This document shows, one piece after another, positions 16,166 through 25,291 of a DNA stretch of 64,000 nucleotides. Both the position numbers and the translations under genes were made by a program. This stretch comes from Candidatus Latescibacterota bacterium (GTDB lineage: Bacteria; JAAXHH01). The stretch is from positions 72,623 through 136,622 of the forward strand of contig JAJEEG010000007.1 of the NCBI GenBank assembly GCA_022821085.1, written 5' to 3'. The notes under the pieces were generated by a model. The model was given only the letters and a program-made list of their open reading frames with translations. It was not told where the DNA came from and did no database searches. Each line of letters starts with the position of its first letter. Position 1 is the first letter of the stretch.

Positions 16166-17029
16166 TTGAGCGACCGGACCGACGCCTATACCCGTGAGTG
16201 CGGGCGGATGACCTTCGCCATGTTGCTGGATGAACGGGAGGCAGTTTACGCGCCGGCTATCGAACGCCTGAACCGGATACCGGCCTTTCAACCCCGGTCA
16301 GGCGTATCGGAGGAGACGGCGTCCCCCTACCTTCGGGACGAACCGGCCCTGAACGGCGGGCCGGAGGACGACCGCCGGATGGAGGACGCCCGCCCGATGG
16401 AGGATGCCGACCCGGCGTTGATCGAAGCCCGCCGGTACGGCGCGGACCTGGAAAAACGGAATCGGGTCCTGGAAGACCGTGTCAGGGAGATGCAGCGTCG
16501 CATCGAACGGATCAGTGAAGAAGGCGGTGCGGAATCTGAACGGGTAGCCCTCTTCATCGACGTGCAGAACATGTGGTATGCCGCCCGGCAACAGCACGGG
16601 ATTGCGGCACGGGTGGATTTCGAGAAACTCATGCAGGCCGCCGTGAACGATCGCCGGCTGATACGTGCCTACGCCTACGTGATCCAGACCCCGGAGGTGG
16701 ACCAGAGCGGATTCGTGACCATGCTTGAACAATTCAGTTACGAGGTGAAGCGGAAGGACCTCCGCAGGCGCAGCGACGGTTCGGCGAAAGGCGACTGGGA
16801 CATGGAGATGGCCATCGACATGATCAGAATGGCCGAGAAGGTCGACGTCGTCATCCTGGCCAGCGGCGACGGAGATTTCGTGTCGCTGATCCAGCTGCTC
16901 AAGGAACTGGGGCCGCGCGTGGAGGTGTTTTCCTTTCCGCACAACACGGCGCGGGACCTGATGGAAACCGCGGACCACTACCATCCCATCGACGCATCGC
17001 TGCTGATCGATATGGACCCGGCCCGCTAA
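16166..17029 (+). CDS. NYN domain (LabA/DUF88-type) PIN-like nuclease
   Basis: The main intact part is about 287 codons. A charged helical region (about residues 70-120, LEKRNRVLEDRVREMQRRIE) looks coiled-coil. The NYN domain follows: VALFIDVQNMWYAARQ, VIQTPEVDQSGF, KGDWDMEMAIDMIRMAE and VVILASGDGDFVSLIQLLKELG, with the acidic residues (D in FIDVQN, D in KGDWD, D in SGDGDF) expected to bind metal in this PIN-like RNase fold. The true N-terminus is uncertain: 16166 is a TTG, ATG occurs at 16208, and the same frame extends upstream through a TAG to 15854. Target RNA unknown. Confidence 0.8.
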   Translation: MSDRTDAYTRECGRMTFAMLLDEREAVYAPAIERLNRIPAFQPRSGVSEETASPYLRDEPALNGGPEDDRRMEDARPMEDADPALIEARRYGADLEKRNRVLEDRVREMQRRIERISEEGGAESERVALFIDVQNMWYAARQQHGIAARVDFEKLMQAAVNDRRLIRAYAYVIQTPEVDQSGFVTMLEQFSYEVKRKDLRRRSDGSAKGDWDMEMAIDMIRMAEKVDVVILASGDGDFVSLIQLLKELGPRVEVFSFPHNTARDLMETADHYHPIDASLLIDMDPAR

Positions 17030-17073
17030 AGTCGTCAGGAAATCCGATACATCGTTTATACATGGAGGAACAA

Positions 17074-17997
17074 ATGGTAAAGATCGGCATTGTCGGTGCG
17101 GGAAACGTGGGGGCGACCGCTGCGCTGTACGCCGCGCAGAAGGAACTGGGCGATATCGCCCTGATCGACGTCGTCGACGGGATCCCGCAGGGCAAGGGAC
17201 TGGACATGATGGAAGCCGGACCCGTTCTGGGCTATGATTCGGCGATAGAAGGCTCCAACGATTTCGCGGCCCTGGAAGGCGCGGCCCTCGTGGTGGTTAC
17301 CGCCGGCCTGGCCCGCAAGCCTGGCATGGACCGGCTCGACCTGCTGAAGAAGAACGCGGAGATCATCACGTCGGTGACCGAAAACATCGTGAAGTACGCG
17401 CCGGATGCCCAGATCCTGATGGTCAGCAACCCGCTGGACGTCATGACCTATGTCGCCCTCAAGGTGTCGGGGTACGGACGGAAGCGCGTCTACGGACAGG
17501 CCGGCGTGCTCGACTGCGCCCGTTACCGGTCCTTCGTCGCCATGGAACTCGGCGTATCCATGGAGGACACGCAGGCGATCATTCTCGGCGGGCACGGCGA
17601 CACCATGGTGCCCATCCCGCGGTACACCACGGTTTCCGGCATACCCATCACCGAGCTGCTGTCCCGGGAGGCCATCGACCGCATCGTGCAGCGGACCCGC
17701 GACGGCGGCGCGGAGATCGTCAACTACCTCAAGACGGGCAGCGCCTACTACGCCCCGGCGGCGTCCGTCGTCCAGATGGTGGAATCCGTCCTGAAGGGCA
17801 AGAACCGCGTGCTGCCCGCCTCGGTCATGCTGGAAGGCGAGTACGGACTGCGGGATGTCTGCGTGGGAGTGCCCGTGAAGCTGGGCAGCGAGGGCATCGA
17901 GGAAGTAATCGAACTGAAACTTTCGGACGACGAACGGGCGGCGCTGCGTGCTTCCGCCTCAGTGTACCAGGAGAGCCTGGACGAACTGGGCATATAA
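17074..17997 (+). CDS. mdh: Malate dehydrogenase (LDH-like type)
   Basis: 307 residues. KIGIVGAGNVGATAA is the NAD-binding Rossmann motif; ARKPGMDRLDLL holds the substrate-discriminating Arg; VSNPLDVMTY and the catalytic GGHGDTMVP His complete the signature. This is the LDH-like malate dehydrogenase class found in many non-enteric bacteria. ATG 17074 is preferred to the in-frame ATG at 17062 because the latter's own bases (GGAGG, 17065-17069) form the ribosome-binding site. Together with icd immediately downstream it gives a two-gene TCA-cycle block. Confidence 0.95.
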   Translation: MVKIGIVGAGNVGATAALYAAQKELGDIALIDVVDGIPQGKGLDMMEAGPVLGYDSAIEGSNDFAALEGAALVVVTAGLARKPGMDRLDLLKKNAEIITSVTENIVKYAPDAQILMVSNPLDVMTYVALKVSGYGRKRVYGQAGVLDCARYRSFVAMELGVSMEDTQAIILGGHGDTMVPIPRYTTVSGIPITELLSREAIDRIVQRTRDGGAEIVNYLKTGSAYYAPAASVVQMVESVLKGKNRVLPASVMLEGEYGLRDVCVGVPVKLGSEGIEEVIELKLSDDERAALRASASVYQESLDELGI

Positions 17998-18042
17998 AAC
18001 CTATCACATCATGGAAACCCGACGGAGGAGGAAGAAAGCGAC

Positions 18043-19272
18043 ATGGCTGTAAAACCACCCGCTGGTGGAAAGCACATTACCATCGATGACAAGGGCGTGC
18101 TCAACGTCCCGGACCAACCGGTCATTCCGTTCATCGAAGGCGACGGCACGGGACCGGATATCTGGAAGACGGCCCAGCGCGTTTTCGACGCCGCCGTCGA
18201 CAAGGCGTACGGCGGAGACCGGCGCATCGCGTGGCACGAGGTGCTGGCAGGAGAAAAAGCCTTCAACCTTACGGGCAGTTGGCTTCCGGATGAAACGGTA
18301 GATAGTTTCCGGGAATACCTGGTGGGTATCAAGGGACCGCTGACCACGCCCGTGGGGGGCGGCATCCGCAGCCTGAACGTGGCGCTGCGCCAGATCCTCG
18401 ACCTGTACGTATGCCTGCGGCCGGTACGCTGGTTCACCGGCGTGCCCAGTCCGGTGCGACATCCCGAGATGGTGGACATGGTCATCTTCCGCGAGAATAC
18501 GGAGGACGTGTACGCCGGGAAGGAACAGGAGGCCTACAGCGACGAGGCCGCCAGGCTGATCGCATTCTGCAGGGAACAGTTCGGGTGGGAAATCCGGTCC
18601 GATTCGGGCATCGCCGTCAAGCCGGTGAGCGAGACCGGCAGCAAGCGGTTGATCCGCGCGGCGGTCGAGTACGCCATCGCGCGGAACCGCAAGAGCGTCA
18701 CCCTGGTGCACAAGGGCAACATCCAGAAGTTCACGGAAGGCGCATTCCAGAAATGGGGATACGAACTCGCGAAGGAGGAATACCCGGACCGGCTGGTCAG
18801 CTGGGACGAATGCGGGGGCGACGTGCCGGAGGGCAAGATCCTGGTCAAGGACGCCATCGCCGACATCTTCCTGCAGCAGATCCTGACCCGTCCCGACGAG
18901 TTCGACGTCATCGCCACCATGAATCTGAACGGCGATTATATTTCCGACGCGCTGGCCGCCCAGGTGGGCGGTATCGGTATCGCGCCGGGCGGCAACATCA
19001 ACTACAAGACCGGACACGCCGTGTTCGAAGCGACCCACGGCACGGCGCCGAAATACGCGGGCCAGGACAAGGTCAACCCGGGTTCCGTCATCCTTTCCGG
19101 CGAACTGATGCTGCGCTATCTCGGCTGGGACGAAGCGGCCGACCTGATCATACAGGGCATCGAAAAAGCCATAGGGGGCCGGATCGTGACGTACGATTTC
19201 GCCCGCCTGATGGACGGCGCGCAGGAAGTCAAGTGCTCGGCTTTCGGCACCGCCATCATCGAGCGGATGTAG
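18043..19272 (+). CDS. icd: Isocitrate dehydrogenase [NADP+]
   Basis: 409 residues. [14 protein letters not shown] at the N-terminus, [12 protein letters not shown] (isocitrate binding, including the Ser phosphorylated in E. coli), the [13 protein letters not shown] segment, [16 protein letters not shown] with metal-binding Asp residues, and [15 protein letters not shown], whose Lys-Tyr pair marks NADP specificity. Catalyses oxidative decarboxylation of isocitrate to 2-oxoglutarate. GGAGGAGGAAG lies 9-20 bases before the ATG. It follows mdh by 45 bases, probably in one transcript. Confidence 0.96.
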   Translation: MAVKPPAGGKHITIDDKGVLNVPDQPVIPFIEGDGTGPDIWKTAQRVFDAAVDKAYGGDRRIAWHEVLAGEKAFNLTGSWLPDETVDSFREYLVGIKGPLTTPVGGGIRSLNVALRQILDLYVCLRPVRWFTGVPSPVRHPEMVDMVIFRENTEDVYAGKEQEAYSDEAARLIAFCREQFGWEIRSDSGIAVKPVSETGSKRLIRAAVEYAIARNRKSVTLVHKGNIQKFTEGAFQKWGYELAKEEYPDRLVSWDECGGDVPEGKILVKDAIADIFLQQILTRPDEFDVIATMNLNGDYISDALAAQVGGIGIAPGGNINYKTGHAVFEATHGTAPKYAGQDKVNPGSVILSGELMLRYLGWDEAADLIIQGIEKAIGGRIVTYDFARLMDGAQEVKCSAFGTAIIERM

Positions 19273-19290
19273 GCCACCGGCGACACGCCC

Positions 19291-19320
19291 ATTCGACCAG
19301 GCGCATATTCGACCAGGCGC
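19291..19320. repeat. Short tandem repeat between icd and obg
   Basis: ATTCGACCAGGCGC occurs at 19291 and 19307 (16-base period). One of several small duplications at gene junctions in this window. Confidence 0.7.
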
Positions 19321-19347
19321 GGGCGACCGGATCTTCGGATATCCCTC

Positions 19348-20364
19348 ATGTTCGTCGACTTCGCGAGAATCCACGTAAAGGCCGGGCGCGGCGGCAACGG
19401 CTGCTGCAGCTTCCGCCGTGAGAAGAACGTGCCGCGGGGCGGGCCGGACGGGGGCCACGGCGGCGACGGGGGCCATGTCGTCCTGCAGGTCGACCCGGGC
19501 AAGCGCACGCTGCTCGACTTCCAGTTCCAGCACCTGTACCGGGCCCGGAACGGTACCCACGGACAGGGCAAGGACATGCACGGCCGGAACGCCCCGGACC
19601 TGGTCATCGGCGTCCCCCCCGGGACCATCGTCAAGGACCGGGAGTCCGGCTCGGTGGTTTCCGACATGGTCGGAGAGGACCAGACCCTGGTCATCGCCCG
19701 GGGAGGCCATGGCGGCCGCGGCAACTCGGCCTTCGCCACGTCCACCAACCGGGCGCCCCGGCGCTGGGAGGAGGGCAAGCCGGGCGAAGAACGCCAGCTG
19801 GAACTCGAACTGAAGCTGATCGCCGACGTGGGGCTGGTCGGTCATCCGAACGCGGGCAAATCCACCCTGCTGTCGCGTCTGTCCGCCGTCAGGCCCAAGA
19901 TCGCCGACTATCCCTTCACCACCCTCGAACCCAACCTGGGCATCGTCAAGCTGGGAGACTACGACCGCTTCGTCCTGGCGGACATCCCCGGCCTGATCGA
20001 GGGCGCCCACGCGGGCAAGGGACTCGGACACCAGTTCCTACGGCACATCGAGCGGACCCGGATCCTCGTCTTCCTGCTCGACGCGAGCCAGCCCGATCCC
20101 TTGCACGACTACGAAGTGCTCGTCAACGAACTCCGCCAGTTCAATCCCGTACTCCTCTCCCGCCCCGCCCTGATCGTCTTCTCCAAGCTGGACCTGATCG
20201 TGGACCGTTCCGTCCTGGACGGCCTCGTCGTGGATCCCGACCGCGCGAAGCACGCGGGCCAGCGCAACAACCCCGTGCTGGCGATCTCATCCGCCACCGG
20301 AGAAGGCCTCCCCGAACTCCTCGGAGAGATCGGTCAGATTCTTCACGAGATCGGACCCGCCTAG
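19348..20364 (+). CDS. obgE: GTPase ObgE/CgtA
   Basis: 338 residues. The N-terminal Obg domain has the Gly-rich GRGGNGCCSFRREK and GGPDGGHGGDGGHV segments; the G domain follows with GLVGHPNAGKSTLLS (G1), the DIPGLIEGAHAGKGLG switch region and FSKLDL (the NKxD equivalent, here with S-K-L-D). There is no C-terminal OCT extension. Obg binds the 50S ribosomal subunit and couples ribosome maturation to the nucleotide state of the cell. It stands alone between icd and dprA on the same strand. Confidence 0.95.
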   Translation: MFVDFARIHVKAGRGGNGCCSFRREKNVPRGGPDGGHGGDGGHVVLQVDPGKRTLLDFQFQHLYRARNGTHGQGKDMHGRNAPDLVIGVPPGTIVKDRESGSVVSDMVGEDQTLVIARGGHGGRGNSAFATSTNRAPRRWEEGKPGEERQLELELKLIADVGLVGHPNAGKSTLLSRLSAVRPKIADYPFTTLEPNLGIVKLGDYDRFVLADIPGLIEGAHAGKGLGHQFLRHIERTRILVFLLDASQPDPLHDYEVLVNELRQFNPVLLSRPALIVFSKLDLIVDRSVLDGLVVDPDRAKHAGQRNNPVLAISSATGEGLPELLGEIGQILHEIGPA

Positions 20365-20464
20365 CCTGACTAATCTCAATGAACCGCGTCGGACGGTGCT
20401 ATGCGCCGACGGGTTCCCGGTTAGTCTCGTAACCTGCACTAAATGGCTGTCCCCTGGGGGCTTG

Positions 20465-20512
20465 TCTATGGAGGACTCGCCTATGGCGGACCTGTCTATG
20501 ACGGACCTGGCA
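20465..20512. repeat. Triplicated 15-base start-codon repeat of dprA
   Basis: Three near-identical 15-base units, each with ATG-N-(A/C)GGAC, place three in-frame ATG codons 15 bases apart at the dprA start. Encoded residues read MEDSP-MADLS-MTDLA. Confidence 0.8.
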
Positions 20513-21598
20513 TCCTGGCTGACCCTTGCGCGCGTGCCGGGCGTGGGCGCGTCGCGGTTCCACGCGCTGTTGCGCAGGTTCGGGTCGCCCTACGCGGCCC
20601 TTTCCGCCACCGTGGACGAACTGGCCGAGACCGAGGGCGTTGGACCGCAGATCGCCCGGGCGGTACACGGCCACCGGGACGAGGCCTTCGTCGACCGCCA
20701 GCTGCGCCTGCTCGATCGGCACGACGCGCGCATCGTCACCTTCCGCGACCGGGACTATCCCGAACGGCTGCTCGAGATCTACGATCCGCCGCCGCTGCTC
20801 TTCGTTTCCGGCGGCTGGGAAGCGGAGGACGAGCAGTCCATCGCCATCGTGGGTACGCGGTTTACCTCCGCCTATGGCCGAAAGATGGCCGAGTCCTTCA
20901 GCGCGGAACTGTGTTCATACGGGTTCACCATCGTGAGCGGCCTGGCGCGGGGCGTGGACACGCTCGCCCACCGGACCGCGTTGCGCGGCAACGGCCGCAC
21001 GGTGGCGGTGCTGGGTTCGGGCCTCGACCGGCCGTACCCCGCGGAGAACCGCAAGCTGATGGCATCTATCCGGGAACATGGCGCCGTGATGACGGAGCAC
21101 CCCTTCGGAACCGGGCCGGACGCCGTCCATTTCCCCCAGCGCAACCGGATCATCAGCGGCGCCACCCTGGGAACCATCGTGGTCGAGGCCGGCAAGCGCA
21201 GCGGAGCGCTGATCACCGCGCGCTTCGCCCTGGACCAGGGCCGTGAGGTCTTTGCCGTGCCCGGTTCCCTGGACGCCGCCGGCAGCGTGGGGGTGAACCG
21301 GCTGATCAAGGACGGCACGGCCAAGCTGATCCAGCGGGTCGAGGACGTGATCGACGAACTGGCGCCCCGGCTGGGCTTCGAACCGACCCGGTCGGGACCG
21401 GAACCGGCCGGTCCGGCTTTCGATCTGCCGCCCGAGGAGGCATCCATGTACGGCCAGGTCACCTCGGATCCCAAGCACATCGACCACCTGGCGTCCGCCC
21501 TGTCCCTTACGTCCTCCCAGGCGCTCGGCGTCCTGCTGGCCCTCGAACTGAAAGGCGCGGTGCGGCAACTTCCGGGCATGATGTTCGTAAGATCCTGA
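20468..21598 (+). CDS. dprA: DNA-processing protein DprA
   Basis: About 376 residues. An N-terminal SAM-like HhH region (LTLARVPGVGASRFHALL, LAETEGVGPQIARAV) precedes the Rossmann-like DprA core with VGTRFTSAYGRKMAE, VSGLARGVDTLAHRTAL, VLGSGLDRPYP, FPQRNRIISG and VVEAGKRSGALITA; the C-terminal 60 residues form the winged-helix part. DprA loads RecA on incoming single-stranded DNA during transformation. The start lies in a 15-base near-tandem repeat that places ATG codons at 20468, 20483 and 20498, each after CT(A/G)TCT/CGCCT; 20483 has GGAGG 9 bases upstream and is an equal candidate. Confidence 0.93.
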   Translation: MEDSPMADLSMTDLASWLTLARVPGVGASRFHALLRRFGSPYAALSATVDELAETEGVGPQIARAVHGHRDEAFVDRQLRLLDRHDARIVTFRDRDYPERLLEIYDPPPLLFVSGGWEAEDEQSIAIVGTRFTSAYGRKMAESFSAELCSYGFTIVSGLARGVDTLAHRTALRGNGRTVAVLGSGLDRPYPAENRKLMASIREHGAVMTEHPFGTGPDAVHFPQRNRIISGATLGTIVVEAGKRSGALITARFALDQGREVFAVPGSLDAAGSVGVNRLIKDGTAKLIQRVEDVIDELAPRLGFEPTRSGPEPAGPAFDLPPEEASMYGQVTSDPKHIDHLASALSLTSSQALGVLLALELKGAVRQLPGMMFVRS

Positions 21599-21735
21599 CC
21601 TCTTCCGGGCCGCCTTCCGGGCCGCCGCCCGCCCATGGTTATTTCCCTGGTTATTTAGGTTGACACGCCCCGCTCTCCCGATGTTACATCAAGGACAACT
21701 CGTTCGAATCGCCAATATGTACGCTGTGGCCGGTT

Positions 21736-22230
21736 ATGCACAATCAGCAGACCCGCGGTAAACTCCTCGAACGCGCTGAACTTGCGGCGGCCGTGGAGCG
21801 CGCGCGCCAGGAAGGCGCCATTGTCGTATTCACGAACGGTTGCTTCGACCTGCTCCATCCGGGCCATGTCCATCTCCTGCAGACCGCGCGATCATACGGC
21901 GACCTGCTCATCGTGGCCATAAACACCGACGCGTCCGTCCGGGCGATCAAGGACGAGGGCCGGCCAATCTACGGCGAATCGGAACGGGCCTACATGCTCG
22001 GCGCCCTGGCCTGCGTGGACCATGTGGTCCTCTTTAGCGAGCCGACGCCCATTCCGCTGCTCAACCTGCTCAAGCCGGACGTCCTGGTCAAAGGAGGTCA
22101 CTACGGTCACGAGGAAGTGGTGGGCTGGGACGTGGTGGAAGCCTACGGCGGCCGCGTGGAAAGAGTGCCCGTGCTGGACGGGATGTCCACGTCGGGCACG
22201 ATAGAACGTATCACCGGAAAGGGAACTTAA
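21736..22230 (+). CDS. D-glycero-beta-D-manno-heptose 1-phosphate adenylyltransferase (RfaE2/HldE C-domain type)
   Basis: 164-residue stand-alone nucleotidyltransferase. VVFTNGCFDLLHPGHVHLL contains the HxGH motif; NTDASVRAIKDEGRP, ERAYMLGALACVD and PDVLVKGGHYGHEEVVG match RfaE2; the C-terminal MSTSGTIERI corresponds to the conserved STT/SGxIxxI segment. RfaE2 activates heptose-1-phosphate with ATP for LPS core synthesis; related enzymes activate glycerol phosphate. It heads an operon with an overlapping small unknown gene, PhyH, a permease and a selenoprotein, an unexpected context. A weak promoter (TTGACA at 21660, poor -10 near 21684) lies upstream. Confidence 0.85.
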   Translation: MHNQQTRGKLLERAELAAAVERARQEGAIVVFTNGCFDLLHPGHVHLLQTARSYGDLLIVAINTDASVRAIKDEGRPIYGESERAYMLGALACVDHVVLFSEPTPIPLLNLLKPDVLVKGGHYGHEEVVGWDVVEAYGGRVERVPVLDGMSTSGTIERITGKGT

Positions 22231-22535
22231 TGCCTGAAACACGCCAGAAACTGCTGGTGCTTTACCTGCGGACCCCCGACCTGCACGCCGGCGTCGTGGC
22301 CTGGTCCGAATTCGACGGCACTTCGGCCGCCGACGAACGCCACACATCGGGGGATGCCGCGGACTCGGGCGGCGCCACGGATCCGCCCTACGGGTCGGTG
22401 GTGGACGCCATGCGGGACGGCTGGCGGGTCGTCCAGTTTCCCCAGCAATACCCGGCTTATCCGGGCACGGAATACCAGGTGTCCTATCTCAAGTACGAGT
22501 ACATACTCGAAAAAATGGAGGTGGTCGATGGCTGA
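22230..22535 (+). CDS. Uncharacterised 101-residue protein
   Basis: Not recognised. It starts within the stop of the adenylyltransferase (TAATG) and its last 8 bases overlap the start of the PhyH gene, so it is translated as part of this operon. The N-terminus LLVLYLRTPDLHAGVVAW is beta-like, a low-complexity Gly/Ala/Asp stretch follows (residues 31-52), and the C-terminal half (VVDAMRDGWRVVQFPQQYPA, then YLKYEYILEK) looks like a compact alpha/beta domain. No signal peptide or membrane helix. A partner of the dioxygenase or adenylyltransferase is possible but unproven. Confidence 0.6.
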   Translation: MPETRQKLLVLYLRTPDLHAGVVAWSEFDGTSAADERHTSGDAADSGGATDPPYGSVVDAMRDGWRVVQFPQQYPAYPGTEYQVSYLKYEYILEKMEVVDG

Positions 22536-23331
22536 CAACACCCATCTATTGAATTCGAAGCAAATGGCGCGGTTCGTCGCGGAGGGGTATCTCCGTTTCG
22601 ACGAACTGGTGCCCGACGAGCTGAACCGGGCGGTGAAGGAGGAAATGGACAACCAGGCCATCCCCCGGGAAGAAGCTGGATCGCCCCTGAGCGCCATCTG
22701 GCCGGACGCGGCCGTGGGACGCGTTTTTCGGCTTCCGGAGATCGAAGGCATCATCCACAGTCTGGTCGGACCGGATCCTCTTTACGACCACCACGCCGTG
22801 CACACTGTAGCGGCAGGCCACCACTTCGGACAGCACTGGCACGCTGACGCGATCATCGACACGCGGCTGCACTTCGACATCCAGTTCATGTATTTCGCCC
22901 ATGACACGCCCCGGGAGATGGGGGGCACGCTGATCCTTCCCGGCAGCCACTACCGCCGCATCAGCGAATCCGACATCGCCCGGTACCACAACTTCGTGGG
23001 CCAGGTGCCGATGATCTGCAAGGCCGGGACGGTGATCGTGCTCCATCACGGCATGTGGCACTGCGCCCAGCCGAATCGCACCGACGAGATGCGGTACATG
23101 TTCAAGCTGCGCCTTAATCCGACAGTCAGGCAGCTCCGGCTTTGGAACACGGAGGACATCGACGATCCGGAAGTCAGCCATATCCTGAGCACGAACCAGC
23201 CGTGGCACGGGAACGAGGAACGCATCGAGCATGTCAACCGGATCCACTTCTGGCGGTTCCTGACCGGCGACGACCAGTTCGACAACCACTACTGGCTGAG
23301 CCGGATCGAAAACGAACCCGAACTGGTGTGA
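22528..23331 (+). CDS. Phytanoyl-CoA dioxygenase (PhyH) family protein
   Basis: 267 residues, Fe(II)/2-oxoglutarate dioxygenase of the PhyH family. Metal ligands are visible as HWHAD (HxD) about residue 109-113 and a distal His in VLHHGMWHCAQPNRTDEMRYM, followed by the Arg that binds 2-oxoglutarate; GGTLILPGSH is the usual connecting strand. Bacterial PhyH proteins hydroxylate diverse small molecules, so the substrate cannot be named. ATG 22528 has GGAGGTGG upstream and overlaps the preceding small gene. An amino-acid permease follows 39 bases after the stop. Confidence 0.88.
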   Translation: MADNTHLLNSKQMARFVAEGYLRFDELVPDELNRAVKEEMDNQAIPREEAGSPLSAIWPDAAVGRVFRLPEIEGIIHSLVGPDPLYDHHAVHTVAAGHHFGQHWHADAIIDTRLHFDIQFMYFAHDTPREMGGTLILPGSHYRRISESDIARYHNFVGQVPMICKAGTVIVLHHGMWHCAQPNRTDEMRYMFKLRLNPTVRQLRLWNTEDIDDPEVSHILSTNQPWHGNEERIEHVNRIHFWRFLTGDDQFDNHYWLSRIENEPELV

Positions 23332-23370
23332 TCACCCGGTCCTTGTTTCCAACTCGACGAAAACGCGTTC

Positions 23371-24726
23371 ATGACCACGGGTAACCTGCGCCGACAACTG
23401 GGAATCTGGCCGACTACGGCCATGGTGATCAGCGGGATGATCGCCGTGGGGATCTTCCTGGTGCCCGCCGGGATGGCCAAGTCGCTGGGATCGCCCCTGC
23501 TGCTGCTCGTCATCTGGCTGGCCATGGCCGGAATGGCCCTTTGCGGATCGCTATGTTTCGGGGAACTGGCCTCCCGATATCCTCAGGCGGGCGGAGGATA
23601 CGTCTATCTCCGGGAGGCCTACGGCACGCCGACGGCCTTTCTGTACGGGTGGATGTCCCTGATGGTACTGGACCCGGGCATCACGGCGACCCTGGCGACC
23701 GGGATGGCGAGCTACGCGGGCCATATCTACCCGATGGATCCGGTCGCGATGAAGCTGCTGGCCATCGCCGTGCTGATCGTCCTCACGGGCGTAAACATCT
23801 ACGGCGTGCGCATCGGCGCCTGGATCATCGTCCTGCTGACCGTGTTCAAGGTCGGGGTGCTCGCGGTCATCTCCCTCCTGGGGTTCGGACTGGGACTCGG
23901 CGACTGGTCGAACTTTACGCCCTTCGTGGAGCGGCCGGCGGATTCCGGTCCGCTGTTCGGCGCCCTGGCCGGCGGCATCGTGGGGGCCTTCTTCGCCTTC
24001 GCCGGCTGGTGGGACCTGAACAAGGTGGCCGGTGAAATCAAGGACCCGGCGCGCACCCTGCCCCGGGCGCTGCTGCTGGCCGTAGGCATCGTCGCGTTGA
24101 CCTATATCGCCACCAGCGCCGTCTTCATGTACCTCGTACCCGTATCCCAGGTCACCAGCGACGAGACCTTCGCGGCCCAGGCCGGCGAGGTGCTCTTCGG
24201 ACGCAGCGGCGGAATCCTGTTCTCCTCCGTGGTCATCCTGTCCATCGTCGGCAGCCTGACCGGACTGCTGCTCATGGCGCCGAGGGTTTATTTCGCCATG
24301 GCCAGGGACGGCGTCTTCCTCCGCTTCGCCGGCGCGGTCCATCCCGCCTTCGGCACGCCTTACCGCGCGATCGCCATCCAGGGCGGGCTGGCTTCGCTGC
24401 TGGTGTGGCTGGGGACCTTCAGCCAGATTCTGGATTACTTCATCTTCGTGGCCGTACTGTTCATCGCGCTCACCGTGGCGGGCCTGTTCGTGGTACGCCG
24501 CCGGTCCGCCGAGACGCCTCCCTACCGGACCCCCTTCTATCCCGTCACCCCGGTGCTGTTCCTGATCCTCGCCGCGGTCCTGCTCGTGCTGCTCTTCGGC
24601 AACAGTCCCGTGCAGGCCCTGCTCGGCGTCGGCGTGACGGTCCTGGGGATACCGGTGTACTTTCTCGTATTCAGAAACCAAACCGCGCAGCAAAGATCGT
24701 CAGGAGAAGACCATGGCCTGGATTAA
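23371..24726 (+). CDS. APC-superfamily amino acid permease
   Basis: 451 residues with about 12 hydrophobic helices. TTAMVISGMIAVGIFLVPAG is the G-x-G-I-F/unwound helix 1 motif of APC transporters, and FGELASRYPQAGGGYVYLRE the conserved helix 2/3 region; FAFAGWWDLNKVAGEIKDPA is the helix 6 region typical of the LAT/amino-acid subfamily. Moves amino acids across the inner membrane, substrate unspecified. Its 3' end overlaps the start of the selenoprotein gene by 14 bases. Confidence 0.9.
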   Translation: MTTGNLRRQLGIWPTTAMVISGMIAVGIFLVPAGMAKSLGSPLLLLVIWLAMAGMALCGSLCFGELASRYPQAGGGYVYLREAYGTPTAFLYGWMSLMVLDPGITATLATGMASYAGHIYPMDPVAMKLLAIAVLIVLTGVNIYGVRIGAWIIVLLTVFKVGVLAVISLLGFGLGLGDWSNFTPFVERPADSGPLFGALAGGIVGAFFAFAGWWDLNKVAGEIKDPARTLPRALLLAVGIVALTYIATSAVFMYLVPVSQVTSDETFAAQAGEVLFGRSGGILFSSVVILSIVGSLTGLLLMAPRVYFAMARDGVFLRFAGAVHPAFGTPYRAIAIQGGLASLLVWLGTFSQILDYFIFVAVLFIALTVAGLFVVRRRSAETPPYRTPFYPVTPVLFLILAAVLLVLLFGNSPVQALLGVGVTVLGIPVYFLVFRNQTAQQRSSGEDHGLD

Positions 24727-25291
24727 GACCGTCTCCGCGTCGGATGGGGACGAACGGCTGCTCGCCGCTCTCGAGGCACAGCGCGCGCTCTATCCCGCGG
24801 AGTACGACACGCCGGTGCATCCCACCGACGATGGCACTTCGGGCATCGTGGCGTCGCATTCGCTGATCCCGGAGGCGCTGCATCACGCCTTTGCCACCTT
24901 CGGCGTGCTGCTGTCGCCGGATCTTCCGCTTTCCCGCAGGCAGCACGAGATGATTTCGACCATCGTCTCCGCGAGAAACCGGTGTGTCTACTGAATTGAC
25001 TCGCACGCAGAGTTTCTGCGTCGGGTCACGTTGGACAGCGAACTGGTCGAAGCGATCAAGTACGACTACGACAAGGCGCCGCTGAACACGCAGGACCGGG
25101 CGATGCTGGATTTCGCCATCCGGCTTACCGAGGATGCCACGCAGATCCGGAAGACCGATCTCGAAGGACTGCGGTCCGCGGGGTTCGACGACGTCGCCAT
25201 CCTCCAGATCACCCTGATCGCGTCGTGGTTCAACTACATCAACCGCGTCGCGGACGCCCTCGGGGTGGGACGGGACGCGGACGATGCGTAG
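24713..25291 (+). CDS. AhpD-like peroxidase-related selenoprotein (CxxU)
   Basis: 192 residues if TGA at 24992-24994 is read as selenocysteine 94. Up to the TGA the frame encodes an AhpD/carboxymuconolactone-decarboxylase-type domain ending ...VSARNRC-V-Y; after it the same frame continues with I-D-S-H-A-E-F-L-R, so the redox motif is C91-V-Y-U94 followed by the SHAEFLR helix that in homologues follows CxxC. Downstream sequence ([42 protein letters not shown]) is full-length for the peroxidase-related family. A hairpin begins 3 bases after TGA. AhpD-like CxxU proteins are a known bacterial selenoprotein family. No selA/selB/selC is in the window to confirm decoding. Confidence 0.85.
24998..25027 (+). 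promoter_or_regulatory. Putative bacterial SECIS hairpin
   Basis: Lower stem GACTC (24998-25002) pairs with GGGTC (25023-25027, one G-T); after a small internal loop, CGCAGA (25006-25011) pairs with TCTGCG (25015-25020) around a GTT loop. The loop begins 17 bases after the TGA and contains the early G expected of bacterial SECIS elements. Confidence 0.7.

Noticed and set aside
18004-20031. 675-codon antisense frame across icd and obgE
   Set aside because: Covers two certain genes in the opposite direction and shows no protein-family features.
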